From Valencia hispanica (lineage: Eukaryota > Chordata > Actinopteri > Cyprinodontiformes > Valenciidae): 64,000 nucleotides of DNA. The notes beneath the pieces are model-generated. The model was not told where the DNA came from, made no database searches, and worked only from the letters and a program-made list of their open reading frames with translations. The DNA lies in contig OY747705.1 of NCBI GenBank assembly GCA_963556495.2, positions 9,280,501-9,344,500 on the forward strand. The letters are read 5' to 3'. Shown in pieces: positions 25,136 through 36,869 of this stretch (the first letter of the stretch is position 1; the number at the start of each line of letters is the position of its first letter). The translations under genes and the position numbers were made by a program.

Positions 25136-25630
25136 GCTCAGGCCAGGATGGAGTTCTGAGGCACTTAACATGTGATTTCTATGTGTTCTGATGAAGAATT
25201 GCCTATTGACACAAAGAAGTTCCTGTTTTTAAGGTAAGACTTAAACCAGCCAAGTACTGTATCAGCGAGTCCAACCCAGGTCTCCAGTCTTTTCAATAAT
25301 ATATCATGACCAACAGTGTCAAATGCTGCACTGAGGTCCTAAAGAACCAGCAAGGTGATTCTGTGGTCTGCATTTATGCAGGTGTCATTGAACAATTTGA
25401 CAAAGGCAATCTAAAGAGTTTTGGTGAGCACGGAAACCAGATTGAAAAATTTCAAAATGGTTGGTCATTGTTAGGAAGGTATTTAACTGTTGAAATTCAG
25501 TTTTTTAATAGCCTAACTAATTAATGGAAGATTAGATATTGGCCTGCAGTTCTGCATTAATGTGTCCAGGTTGCTCTTGTATTGGTTTGATAACCATTGT
25601 TTTTAAGGCTGTTTGTGTAGAAAAAAATAG
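25136..25630 (-). pseudogene. L2/CR1-type LINE fragment, RT fingers and palm
   Basis: On the minus strand the order is NCRPISNLPLIS (near 25545), FQSGF-like start (about 25450), DLSAAFDTVGHDILLKRLE (25280-25339) and WFKSYLKNRNFFVS (about 25210). These are the conserved blocks of the reverse transcriptase N-terminal half. Frames are interrupted and neither the catalytic YxDD nor the C-terminal region is present. It runs opposite to the neighbouring LINE pieces. Confidence 0.8.
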
Positions 25631-28219
25631 ATGACCTGTCATTTATCTTGGAGTTCCTTTGTCTACAGTGTGTTTAACTCAGGGATGAAAAGTCTGTCAA
25701 TTCTAGTATTGGCTTATGCATAACAATTGACAATAAAAGCAGTAATATTTGTATTAACTATTAAAAATGGATTCAGCAGCTCATCTATATGTTTTCATAC
25801 CGAGGGAGTTGTGTACGATTAAGAGGCTTTATGTCGTTCCCTTTGGCACTGCATGGTGTGGATGCTTCAGCAATTGGGAGACAGATGGAAGACAGTCTTA
25901 GCAAAGGGAATACTAAGGATCTGAAAGCGTTTTAGGAACAATTAAGATCTTTGATGCTTTAATCTGTTCACATCAAAAGCAACAACCGCTCCGTTTGATT
26001 TTCTTTTGATGACACTGTATATAACTGATTGAGTTGATTGTCAGCAAACAACCACGGGGAAGAGAGAGAAGTGCTGTGCCGTATATCTAGCTGCACTACA
26101 CCATACGTCAATATCCCTGTTATTTCATGATTTTTATTTAGATATATATGCATATATACAAAAAAAAGAGATCAAATGATAAGGACATGCATTAAACCAA
26201 CGGAGACTGCGTTGTTTTTCTTCATATTTTGGTTAAATGTTTGGCTCCAGGGACGTCAAGAAAGAGCTATGATTCTGCAGAACATCAAAGGGATAAAAGG
26301 CTTGATCAAACTGCCTGAGAGGTGTTATTCTGACCTGTTTTATTGCAGCTTTTCTGCATGTTGATTAGACAGTTAATCACAGGAGGCCGTACGTCACAGT
26401 CCAAGGGATTACATGAGTCGGGAAGGCTTTTTGACCTTCCGACATTGTTCTGCTGGGTCCTCCTTTTACTCTCAAAACCCTTTCCTTAGAGACTCACAAT
26501 CAGACATTCTCCTGGAATTAATTTACTTGTCTTTGAATTAACACCGATTCAACGTGAAGTGCTTCTAAAATCGCTCTAATGCTTCAGTAATGTATGTCTG
26601 TCATGGCGCTTTTCTTACCGTAAAACCAATCCAGATGAAGGTGGTGCTTTCACAGCTATTGTTTTTTTGTTTAGTTTTTTAGAATATATAAATTTATCTA
26701 TTCCTTTCTAATTTGCACATCTGTAAATTTAAGTTGAATCTCACTTCTGCCTGCCTGTGTCGAAGACTACTGAGATTTGCAGCCGTGTGTTGCACGCGGT
26801 GTGTTTACATTTGTCTAAAAGCGGTGTAAATTGAATTCCGCTGTATGTTCCCAACAGTGACTACAAGTGTAAAGTGGCGTGTTCGGAGTTGTAGGTACCG
26901 CTCCTCTGGGGGTCCCAACCCTCCCCTCATTGTCTCATCAAGGCTCAGAATGATGGCTGTGTGAGCTGCCTGGATCTAATCAATAACTCACATGGCATGC
27001 AGCATCCTGGAAGAACCTGCCGTAGATTAACTTGACAATGGGGATGAAAAAGGAGAGAAAGCTCCTCTGGATATCTGTTTGTCTGCTCCCCTCCTCAGAT
27101 GTGGCTGGGAAAGAAGCACCAAACTGGGAGCAATTGAATGCAAAATGCTCTTCTTTTTTTTTCCGCTGACTTTTCTGCAAGCGCAGCCACCTCTCCCCAT
27201 CCCACCCCCCACGACCCCTTGAGGCGAGACCAGCAGAAACCTGCATTGGATCAGAAGGTGACATATCAAAAAAACCATGTCACAAAAAAAAAAGAAGAAG
27301 AAAAAAGAAACAGGCAGTAATGGTTGCCAACGTTGTGGCAGCAGTTCTAGTTTTCAGCTGGGCTCTTTCTATTGCTCCCCTGTCTATTGGGGTTGTATTG
27401 TATCACAGAGAAAAGCCTCTCTCGGGCCTGCCATGTAGAAGTGGGATTTGATCTTGATGGCTTTTTGACAGTTTGGGATGAGGGATAGCGGTTAGCGCTG
27501 AACAAGAGATGCTGAGCTGATCAGTGAAACTTTTTAGACAGGAGTGCAACATAAAAGCTCCCTTTTCTACTCTCTCACTTGCTATTAACCTGTTTTCTTT
27601 CATACTTCCAGTATCTTCTGGAGAATGCTGATCATTTACATTCACAGCTAGCAACCAGCTGTCTGCTCAGATCACTTTCATCACCAAATTATGCTCATTT
27701 AGGAAAACTGTGCTGGTAAAACATTTAAAAGCTGGCTCAATAATGTATGTTTTGAATTGCTCTGCTAATGTAGGGACAGTAATTGCTGAAGTTTGCAGTG
27801 AGGTAGTGAGCTGTTGCTAGCTCAAATCCTTTAAAAAAAATAATAATATAATAGTTATGATTCCATAGGTGACAATTTTTGTTTGTTGTTTAAACGCTGA
27901 ACTTGTCCAAATAAGCTTAGTCAGTTTTTAATGCAGTAATTTATGTTCATTTTAGTAGTGGTAATGATCATTAATGAGTAACAAATTAATGTCTGCAGAT
28001 AATCAAAATAACACAGCACATGTTTTAAATTGATCATTTTTTTAAATAATTTTTTATTATAATTAAACAAACTTCACACAGCTGTAACTAGAACAGTTAA
28101 GTAGGATAGAAATGGTGTCAATTCCCCAAACCACACAAATAAGAAACCTAAGAATCGGTTAGCATAAAGCCTAAAGTTATCATAGTTCTCAGTTTTGGTG
28201 TTTGAAGTTAGTTATTTTC
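25631..28219. other. Spacer, no gene recognised
   Basis: The region contains no transposon ends I could place. The part at 26900-27170 is complex, unique sequence. Frames near 27000-27280 on the minus strand overlap each other and are not convincing. Confidence 0.5.
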
Positions 28220-28448
28220 CTTATTCGGTTTAATTATCATTTTAATGTATTCTTTGGTATTTTTATGACACTTCCTTGTTTTCATTTTCCCTTCATGCGC
28301 TTAGATGTTTTCACCTTTTGTTTGTGTTCTCCCTCTTATTTGTTTCCTTAGTTTATTTCTCTTTAGATAGTTTCCTAATTTATTTCTTCCTTCTGTTCTC
28401 CAGTGTTCCCCTTAGATTTCTCCCTAGACACATTATCTTTAGCTTCTA
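28220..28448 (+). mobile_element. Possible LTR fragment
   Basis: T-rich sequence with GTTCTCCAGTGTTCCCC and TTTCTCCC motifs resembles the U3/R part of fish Gypsy-like LTRs. A matching later part may lie at 30420-30720, with the inserted elements between. Weakly supported because no terminal duplication is visible. Confidence 0.3.
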
Positions 28449-29215
28449 GCAGGGTGTCCGCGGGGTCTTAAAAAGTATTAAAAGCTGATAAATCAGTTGT
28501 GTGAAAAATAAGGCCCTTAAAAAGTGTTTGAAAGTCTTAATCGCGATTTTATAAAGTCTTAAATTTTGTGGGTATTCAAGCTCTGTCTAAATTGTTTGAC
28601 ATACAAAAGTGTCTATGAACTTATTTATTTTTTTCCTCGTGACGAATAAAACAAAGATATCCTGGAGTGCAGATTGTCTCAGAGTCGCGCACGTACGTGT
28701 GACGTTGCACGTCTTGCGTCAGCTAACGCTCACCTGGCGCGGAACATCTAACTACAACGGGAAAAAATTGGTAAATATACGTTTTCTGATTCCTGGTTGG
28801 CAATGCCGGATTTCAAACTATGGCTGAAGCCTGTCGCAGAAAACAACCGAGAGGCTTAATGCTCATATTGCAAAAAAAAAAAAAAAAGATTAGCGTAGCG
28901 TCGATGACACCCATCAACGCTGTCAAGACCCATATGAATGGTGCTGGTCACAAGACCGCCGCTAGCCGCAGAGAGCAGCAGCAGCAGCTGTCCATTGCCA
29001 GTTTCTGTGCTCCATCAGTGACGTTACCTCCAATTACGACAGCTGAATTTGTTAGCACAGCTACCACAGCGACCCCTGCCTCGTTCTCTGCCGACATTAA
29101 GGTGCCTATGGGCGGCACACCGACGCTGCGCGCGGAGGTTATCTGGTGTCTTAACACTGCACCGAATCGCCACTCACTCAACTCAAATGAAGGCATTTGT
29201 TGTTAGTAGCATATA
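28449..29215 (+). pseudogene. hAT-like transposon relic with BED zinc-finger coding region
   Basis: The left end CAGGGTGTCCGCGGGGTC is of hAT type. From about 28770 a coding block reads DSWLAMPDFKLWLKPVAENN followed by CSYCKK, then ISVASM and a KTHMNGAGHK segment: C-x2-C and H-x-type spacing of a BED zinc finger, the DNA-binding domain of many hAT transposases. A stop codon replaces the residue before CSYC. A 17-base A run (28873-28889) shifts the frame inside the finger. The shifted frame then stays open to 29206 (SIASFCAPS...). The catalytic hATC region and the right end are missing. On its own it cannot transpose. Confidence 0.6.
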
Positions 29216-29355
29216 TTGTGAGTAACTGGTTTCTTGAGAATGTTACTTGCTGTGACCTAGTTTAGATTTCAATAAACCTTTGCTTTAAATTATTCTTTCG
29301 AGCTTTATTCCTTCCCATCTTATCTGAATTCTGTTATATGGTTGTGCTCTATTGA

Positions 29356-30307
29356 TTTAAAGCAAAACTACGTAGTTTCTCAACTTTCATAATATATTTC
29401 CAAGACCCTTGTGATGTTACATAGACTTACAATAGGTTGAATGACACGCATGCCATAGCCTGACGGGGTCTGCATCGCTTTTACTGGCACTACGTAACCT
29501 CGGGGTGCGGGTAGTAACCTGTGCACAAAAAGAACTACAAAATTCAACTGCTGCTTTACGGCATACCTCACTTCCACCCACACATGAGCCAAACAAGCAT
29601 TTGTTTTCTGGGTGCAGGCTGATAGTCTTATTTAATATTCTGGTGAAAGAATCTTGCCTCAGGCTATAATGCAAATCCATTTTTCAAATTTACAGATTCA
29701 TCTATGGTAGCTTGATATTATAATATTGACAATTATAGCTATTAGGCTACCTACCACAATAACCTGAATCGAATTAGCTTATCCATTATGTAAAACAGTA
29801 GCCAATAGGCAGTTATAATGACGCTGGCTTGTAAACGTGAGCTACACGATCTTTTGGCGTTTGAAGAAAAAAACATGAAATTGTATTTATATGTACGCTG
29901 GCGTAGAGCTGTCAGCCATATAAAAAAGAAATTAGAACGTATCAAGTTATAACATGATAGTTTGATGGTAAAAACGTGAAAACGTCTAACTATCACGTTA
30001 TAACGTGATAGTTGACAGTTTCACGTTTTTACAACTATCATCAATTTCTTTATTATATGGCTGACAGCTAGACGGCGCTGTACATATGACAGCTGAAATA
30101 TAGAAAATGTACCTGGGATGAAGACATTTGACACGGAATGAAGGCTGCCCAAGACTTGAAAATCTGTAATGTTAGAGGGTATCGCTTGTCAATGCACGTG
30201 AATCCCCTGGTGTAACAATAACAGATTATACGATGTAGTAGAAAACAATACCTTTTTCCCAACTGTAGGGGGACCCCGAGAGCAAAACTTACATAGTGTT
30301 GCTTTAA
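29356..30307. mobile_element. Inverted-repeat DNA transposon, non-coding
   Basis: The left end TTTAAAGCAAAACTACGTAG pairs with the right end, whose reverse complement reads TTAAAGCAACACTATGTAAG. The inside shows no transposase. It contains the hairpin element at 29907-30069. A duplication cannot be separated from the terminal TTTAAA, so the superfamily is unassigned. Confidence 0.5.
29907..30069. mobile_element. Near-full-length hairpin MITE (163 bp)
   Basis: The outer arms AGCTGTCAGCCATATAA and its complement close the element. The centre is a perfect 26-bp palindrome at 29988-30013 (AACTATCACGTTA and its complement). The middle parts pair with small loops (GTAAAAACGTGAAA on both arms). With about 80 bp per arm, the transcript would fold into one long hairpin. 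Confidence 0.75.
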
Positions 30308-30419
30308 CTGCAGATCACAACAGTTGAGCAAGTTAAAGATGCCTTGATTACAGCTCGAAGTGGTGAGGAGGTCTAGTTTCTTAAGAGTTTTCTGTCTCCC
30401 TTGCCATTTCTTAGCCATT

Positions 30420-30720
30420 CTGCCTTCTGTCCCAGTTACTGATTGTTTCCACCTGCTCTCTCCCTCTCACCTGCAACTGCTTCTCCTAATTAGCCCATAG
30501 CCTTCTCCCTGCCACTTACACACCTCCTCAGTATACTTAAGCCTTCCTCTGACTGTCACTACTCGATGGTTTGTCGTCATTCTTCCCTCGTTGATCTTCC
30601 CTGTCTGTTTCCTGGTTTCCCTGGTTCCTCTTGAAGTTTTGTAAGTTTTTGGATTTTCTTGTTAATTAAATTCTATTTTCTCTATTTTGCTGCTTTTGGG
30701 TCCTCACTCCTTAAAAAAAA
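30420..30720 (+). mobile_element. Possible LTR fragment, second part
   Basis: Contains TATACTTAAGCC, then a TTTTGTAAGTTTTTGGAT stretch, an AATTAAATTC polyadenylation-like signal and TTTTGGGTCCTCACTCC, an arrangement seen near the 3' end of fish Gypsy-like LTRs. Ends near ATGACA (30719-30724). It may be the continuation of 28220-28448. Confidence 0.35.
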
Positions 30721-32346
30721 TGACAAAAATGCAGAAATAATTGTGATTATTCTGTTGCAGTACACTTTATTGATGTTATCAGGATATTTATCAACTGCAA
30801 CATGCTACTGAAAACGACACTCTTTCACCAAAAACAATTTGGGGCGTTTTGGAATTATACCCCTTCCAACTTTGGCACCAATGGGACGTATTAATGAACT
30901 GTTCTTGAATGTCACAATGGGTGACTTCTGTGTGCTTTCTAATGCTAACTCAGATGAGTCTGGTAGGGATAGATAAACACACAGAACCAAGAAGCCCAAT
31001 TGGATTCATCAAGGGTGATCAACTTGTTCAAGGTTTTGTTTTTATTTACTTAAATCGTCTTTAAAGTTCCAGCAAGCCTTGCTTTGAGGTGTCTTAATGC
31101 TCCTGCGGTAGAGACAACACCCATCTTATTGCTTTTGTGCTGTTACCATCTTGGTTCTGAATGAAAACATACCGAAATGTGACATCACAACAAAGGCGCT
31201 GAATTCAATCGAACTGAAATGTTATAATAACTAAGCCTTATCCCATTCTACATTATTAATCATATTATTAAGAAGTTGACTCTGCTTGTTAGGATTAGGA
31301 ACGACTAAAGAAATTGAAAGTATGCCACCTATGCAGAGCTTAAATGTCGTTTTCTAAAATGTTCCCATTGTGCCTTCAAAAGTATATCTGGATAAAGGTT
31401 TTTTTTTCTTTACACCTATGACCGCCTTTATCAAGTGACATTTTGATTTGTAAGTGCAAATAAAAAATTCTTTGAAATAGAAATGTTAGTTTTCTATGTT
31501 TGGGTCATGGGCGTACATACAGTTATAAAAGATTAGATGATCTTAAAGGTTCCCTGTACTTGTTCTTTGAGCTTAATCAAAGAGCTACCAACAGGGCAGA
31601 GATGAATGAAAGGAGACACCCAACTACTGTGCAGGGGCAAGTCGGAGGCGAAGCCAGAGGTCAATGGTCACGATAATAAGAAATGCGTACAGGATTAAAT
31701 GCCAGCAACCTTGTAAATATCAAAGGCAAAGACATCCAGTGAGGCACCTTTTACCATTTAGAGGCAGCTGTAGAGAAAGTGCAAGTTTCATTATGGATGT
31801 TATGGAGAGCCGGCCAAGGTCAGAAAGCAATCATCACTCTGACACCTCGCCCAGCAGGCAGCTGAGCTCTCCAGAGCACCGCCAGCACTGGAAGAGCCAT
31901 CTTACACTGAACAACAACAGCCGATAGGGGCCAAAGGAAATGTCACAGGCCACCCCTCCATCAATAGTAGTGCAAAGGACCTGTAAGAGAGCCCTCTCAT
32001 AGGACAAAATAGAGCTTGTCAGTGCAGAAGATTCTGGCTCTTCATGTTAGAGACTGCAGACTGATCCTTGGGTCTTGATATATTTGTTGATTTGACATAC
32101 TGTATGTCTGGACTCCTTTGAGAAGCGCTGAGTTGGGAATAAGTACCTCTTTTATCAAAAGCACATTAGAGCTTGGCATAAGGCAGGGCTTGTGGTGGCA
32201 AGCAGTGGAGATAAGTGGCAGAAAGAACATGAGCCTCTTCCCAGGTAGGAGCTGCCATCCCTGCAGATCTGCCCTGTAATTAGCAAGGCTAATGAAGAAG
32301 AGGGCTGAGACTAATTTCCCCGTTGACCTCTTTGCCCTCTTTGCAG
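30721..32346. other. Unique spacer upstream of the candidate exon
   Basis: No repeat ends recognised. The region 31600-32340 is complex, non-repetitive DNA, as expected of conserved intronic sequence next to an exon. Frames at 31664-31927 and 32042-32398 lack splice support. Confidence 0.45.
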
Positions 32347-32496
32347 GGTGAGAGGGTGGACGTCCACAGAGCAGAACATGATGCCACACTAAAGCCATTA
32401 ACCCCGATCCAGCACACCCCTAAGCTTACACCTGGTACAGGACTGGACCGGTACCAAGTCTCAGTGGGCAGCAAGACTGAGTACTTTGGCCCACAG
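32347..32496 (+). CDS. Candidate internal coding exon of an unidentified host gene
   Basis: A 150-bp block opens after a good acceptor (pyrimidine-rich CTCTTTGCCCTCTTTGCAG, with a GACTAAT branch-like word about 35 bases upstream). It ends in a consensus donor, CCACAG followed by GTAATG. In phase 0 it encodes 50 residues without a stop, beginning GERVDVHRAEHDATL and ending RYQVSVGSKTEYFGPQ. The length is a multiple of three and both boundaries fall between codons, so it would be a symmetric, skippable exon. The peptide is hydrophilic, has no cysteine and no membrane segment. I do not recognise the family. No second exon is evident in the window, so the rest of the gene would lie outside it or be missed. 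It could still be a chance frame: 50 codons is modest. Confidence 0.5.
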
Positions 32497-33766
32497 GTAA
32501 TGAAATGTCAGATAAGCTCTATTATATCTAATCTACTGCAGTTCAGTAACTGTAAATTCAGCCTCTGGAAGGCAGTGTGTCATTACTAGGTTGTGCACAT
32601 GGTGAATATTCCATCATTATAAAAACTGTTGTCTGTTTCTCACAGCATGGGTTCTCACACTGTGATTATGAACCAGACTGAGACACCTGTCACATGGAGC
32701 TGGTACTCGCTGTTTCTGACTGTCAGGGTTTCCTACAGATTGGTTGCTGCGCATGTGAATTCATAGGGGAAAAAAAGACTAATCTAATCTAAAGGTATAT
32801 GTCGGTGCAAACCAATATCCAAATCTCAGAGACAAAATACTACATCATGAGTAGGCAAAGGAGTTACAAAGGTAAAGAACTGTAAATAGCAAAAACCATG
32901 AAAGAAAGAAAGATATTTGATGTCAAATGGAAAAAAAAAACATCTTGCAGAATATGGCGCCTCCATAAAGCCATAAAGTTGAAACTTGTATTTCTAAGGG
33001 CATTGCTGTTAAGAGATTTTTTTCAAACCTAATGTTCATTCCCTTGTCAGGAAGTTATTGAATTTAAATGTTTCGCTCAACAACCATTTCTGATACTTTT
33101 TAGTAATTTTTTGTATATTAATTATTTTTTAGATTCATGAGAGCTTGACAAAAATACTAATGTATGGCAGGTATTGGTTAGGCAGTTCAGCATTTTTGCT
33201 TTGTAATGTTTTGATTTTATGAAGCTGGATTCTATTGTGAGGTTTTGACCTGTCAGTATCTTAAAATAAGTAAATATTGCCTTAGATGCAAATGCAGTTT
33301 AAATATGTTGGCCGCTCACATGTTTGCATTTATGCCGCTGTTTTCAAAGTAGCTTCATTTCGTAGCAATGAGATTCCCATGTGGACCACGTGAGCATGAT
33401 ATGCAATCCTGGCCAGAGTACCAATTTGTTACAAACAAAAGGGGGACACATTGTTACTGGTTTGAAGCGGTTTGTTGTGTGAACTCAATGATTCCAAAAG
33501 GATATTTAATAATTTGATATTAAATAGGATTTTTTCCAGCTGCTGGTAACATTAAGGTGACCATATTTTGATTTCCAAAAAAGAGGACACTTAGCACAGT
33601 CCAGAAACACTGTCATGACTGTGACCAGACTTTTGATTTTAACATATTTAAAGAATTCATTCTCCGTGTGGTTAGAATGAACAGTTAAATAACAAACTTC
33701 AGATAGGCTTTCACAGGTGCAAAAATTACTTTAAAATCTCTAGAAAGTAATTAATAATATAAATAA
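32497..33766. other. Spacer, probable intron
   Basis: AT-rich sequence with no domain. A block near 33555-33600 (TTTGATTTCCAAAAAAGAGG) resembles a dispersed fish repeat but is too short to name. Confidence 0.45.
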
Positions 33767-35286
33767 TTACTCTTCCAAATTAGAAAATTTACCAGAAATG
33801 TGGGATGTCAGGGCAACAGGTCTATAGTCGTTGATGAATGATGGGTTAGTTGTCTTTTGTACTGAAACAAGACATGATGTTATCCACAATACTGGGACCT
33901 TCTCCTGGGTCAGGCTAAGGTTGAAGAGGTGCTGCAGAATCCCACAGAGCTGCTCTGCACAGACCTTCAGGACTCTGGGGGTGACACCATCTGGACCTGC
34001 AGCCTTGTTCCAGTTCAGTTTCTGTAGCTGCCTCCTCACCTGACTTTTAGAGACAGACAAGTGGAAGGGGGAAGCAAAGGGGGTAGCAGCATCTCCTGAC
34101 TTGGTTGAAGACAAACTTGTGGAATCAGAAGAGTCCATGACTGAGGTGAAGGATCAACCATCCGAGGTGTGCCTTAACCTTAAGTTGCTTCTGTATACTC
34201 CTCAATAATTCCCTGTCTCCCTCCCTCCCTGAAGGCTCTTTTTTTCTTATTTATCAGTTATTCAGGACACTGGTGTACCAGGGTTTGTTATTAGGGAAGC
34301 ATCTCACTGTTCTGGTGGGGATGATGTTGTCCACACAGAAGTTTATATAGTCAGTCACACACTCTCCATGTGCTTGGCAAAAAAGTCATCCAGTTTGTGG
34401 TCTCAAAACAACCCTTCAGGGCTTCTTCAGCTTCCTGTGACCATTTTCTCACAGTTCTTTTTGTCACAGGTTGCCTCTGAACAAGTGGTTAATATTCTGA
34501 GCAGAGAAAAACAGTATTTTTATCTGATTGTCCCAGAGGAGGTCTTGGTTTGCACATGTATGCATCCTTTATATTTGCATAAAACAAATCCAAAGTATTG
34601 TTTTCTCTTGTGGAGCAGCTGACAAACTTGAAATATTGGAAGTGTAGACGAGAGCGAGGCATGATTTAAATCACCAGATATTGCCACAAATGCATTGGGG
34701 TGCTGGGTCTGTAGCTTAGCGACAACGGAACTGATGACATCACATGCATTGTCTACAACGGCTGAAGGTGAAATGTAAACGACTGCCAAGATAACACTGG
34801 TGAACTGTCTCGGTAAATTATATGGACAAAAAATTACTGCCAAAAGTTGAATATCTGGGCTGCAGAGACGACACTTCACAGTAACATGTCCTGGATGACA
34901 GCATCTGCTGTTGTGACAAGCACTGCTACTCCACCTCCTTGTCTTTTCCTGCTCGTCTTCAGATCTCTGTCTGCTCGTACAGTCAGGAAGCCTGGCAGAG
35001 AGACGTTGGAGTCGGGGATATGATCCTGCAGCCACGTCTCAGTGAAACACATAACACTGCATTCCCGATACTCTGGCTGAGTCCTTGTAAGAGTTTGGAG
35101 TTCATCCATCTTCATAGCCAGTGATCTCACATTGCCCATTAGGATTGATGGAAGAGATGGTTTGAACTTCCTCCTTCTCTGTCTCCTATTTGCTCTGCAC
35201 CTATTTCTCTGTACTATTTCAGCTCTTGCAAATTTAATTAGCTGTTCCCGGCTGTAAACCACCTTGTTGCCATGGTTTCGCATCAT
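33767..35286 (-). pseudogene. Non-LTR retrotransposon copy with APE endonuclease and RT start
   Basis: On the minus strand the 5' part (35286-34876) encodes a basic leader, then MGNVRSLAMKMDEL, then VMCFTETWL and a GGGVAVLV block: the N-terminal apurinic-type endonuclease domain (catalytic E in the TETWL block). 34520-35035 continues in another frame with LCSPDIQLLAV, VILAVVYISPS and AISGDLNHASL, the middle of the endonuclease (GDLN block with catalytic D and N). 34138-33767 carries the RT start: NWNKAAGPDGVTPRVL, LFNLSLTQEKVPVLW and INDYRPVALTS. Stops and shifts separate these. The copy ends there: the RT core and 3' end are missing, the reverse of the usual 5' truncation. The same family supplies the fragments at 40400-42045, 46530-46625 and 55903-56140. 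Confidence 0.82.
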
Positions 35287-35539
35287 AACCAGTTATCAAA
35301 AAGTGAAACATTTACTGCAAAAATCCTTCCAGCTTCACAGTACCAAAAACTAGAAAGTAAACAGGTCCAAAAAATGCAATCTTCCTCAAGAAAACAGAGG
35401 AAACAACGTCCCAAAAAACATATTTGGCCAACAAATCATAACACTTGGTGTTATGATTTTCCAAGCAGACTAGTTTATGATCATCAGCCTGTCCTTGATA
35501 TTAGAGCAACTTACAAGTTGTTAATAATTTGAGGCTGCT
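35287..35539. other. Junction between two LINE copies
   Basis: Short A-rich sequence between the two oppositely oriented LINEs. Nothing else recognised. Confidence 0.4.
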
Positions 35540-36869
35540 TACTTTTTGTTTGCCTCCTCTGCCACCAGTTTTGTCATATCTTCCAGTCCAGATGTGGTGC
35601 ATTCCTACTGGGATCCTGCGCAAGAAACGTTCCAAAAAAACGGGGAAAAGGAGAAAAAGTGCTGGTGTTGTGGTTAGGCTTAGGAACCACCTGGATTCCT
35701 CCCATGGTGGTTGCCAAGCTCTACACCATGGTTTTCTCCTGCCTCTAGTAGCATCAAGGCCTCGCTGGATCCTCCCTGTAGCGCCTGTGCAGATGTCTGC
35801 TGATCCCCTGGTTACGCCCGTGGATTCTTCTGTTCCCTGTCAGTCACGAGTTCACAAGCATGGAGTGGATCTGTCTAATCTTCGCAACCTGAGATATGTG
35901 GATCTGACAGAAAAAAGTGTTTGTTCTTCATCTGGCTTTGTCTAACGTCTGGTCGCTATCTAACAAAACGTTCTTGTCAATGTATTTCTTCGAGTCTCAG
36001 GAATTGGATTTCTTGCTCCTCAAGGATACTTGGCTCCGGGATGGTGAGTCAGATGCTTTTTCACTCCTTCCTACTGACTGTTCCTTCTTTAGTTCTCCTT
36101 GATCACCTGGTAAAGGTGGAAGTCTGGCTTCAGTGTGGAAGCCCAGATTTAGTTGTCAGAAAACTCCTATTTTTTTAACAAACATGGCATTTCCTACCAT
36201 TGCTTTGGCGATGATGTTCAGATCTATCTTCCTTTGAGATCTGAGGGTGAATGTACCAAATTGTTAAAAAGGTTGGATGTTATCAAACTTATTAAATCTA
36301 AATGAATGGAAAACTAAGATTTTAGTAAATCTGAGCTTTTAAATGGTGCTGATACTGTTTTTGGTTCACTACCCTTGTACACTGTTTCTCATGCTAAAAC
36401 CCTTGGAGTATGGATTGACAACTCATTTAAATTAGAACAACAGATACTCTCTGTTGTTAAGTGTTTTTTTTTTCATTTAAGTTGTTTCGTTTGGTAAGGT
36501 TAAGCCTTACCTGCTTAAAGACAAGTTCGAGAAGGTCATCCATCTCCTGATCATGTCTCGGCTTGATTACTGTAATTCCCTGTACTTTGGACTACAACAA
36601 TTATCTCTTCACTGTTTACAGCTCACTCAAAATGCAGCAGCTCGTTTATTGACTGGTGGTAGACGGAATAAGCATATTGCCCTTCTCCTTGCTGCTTTGC
36701 ATTGGCTGCCCATTAGTTACAGAATCCAGTTTAAAATGTTATTACTGTTTTTTAAAGCCTTCAATGACCTGGCTCCAGCTCAGACTCCAAGGTCATCTTC
36801 TTTGGTCCTACTGGAGGTTCCTTTATGGAGGCTCAGATCCCGGGGTGACAGAATCTTTTCAGTGGCTGC
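35540..36869 (+). pseudogene. L2-type LINE with large internal deletion
   Basis: The upstream frame contains a basic stretch (KKRSKKTGKRRKSAGVVVRL) and then, from about 35936, the endonuclease start: LALSNVWSLSNKTF and a DFLLLKDTWLRDGE block, normally NARSL and TETWL. After about 36180 the sequence jumps to the end of the RT: FGDDVQIYLPLRSEG at 36198-36240 (catalytic YADD equivalent), LGVWIDNSF, then from 36553 MSRLDYCNSLYFG, LQLTQNAAARLL, ALHWLPISYRI and VLLEVPLWRLRSRGDRIFSVAA. Most of the endonuclease and RT are deleted, and stops are present. The frame is cut at FSVAA by the hAT element and resumes on its far side at 38488 (AAAKLYNGLLLYIR). Confidence 0.85.

Noticed and set aside
31664..31927. 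Plus-strand frame with a hydrophilic Ser/His-rich end (residues after MDVMESRPRSE)
   Set aside because: No good splice boundaries and no known domain; more likely conserved-looking non-coding sequence.
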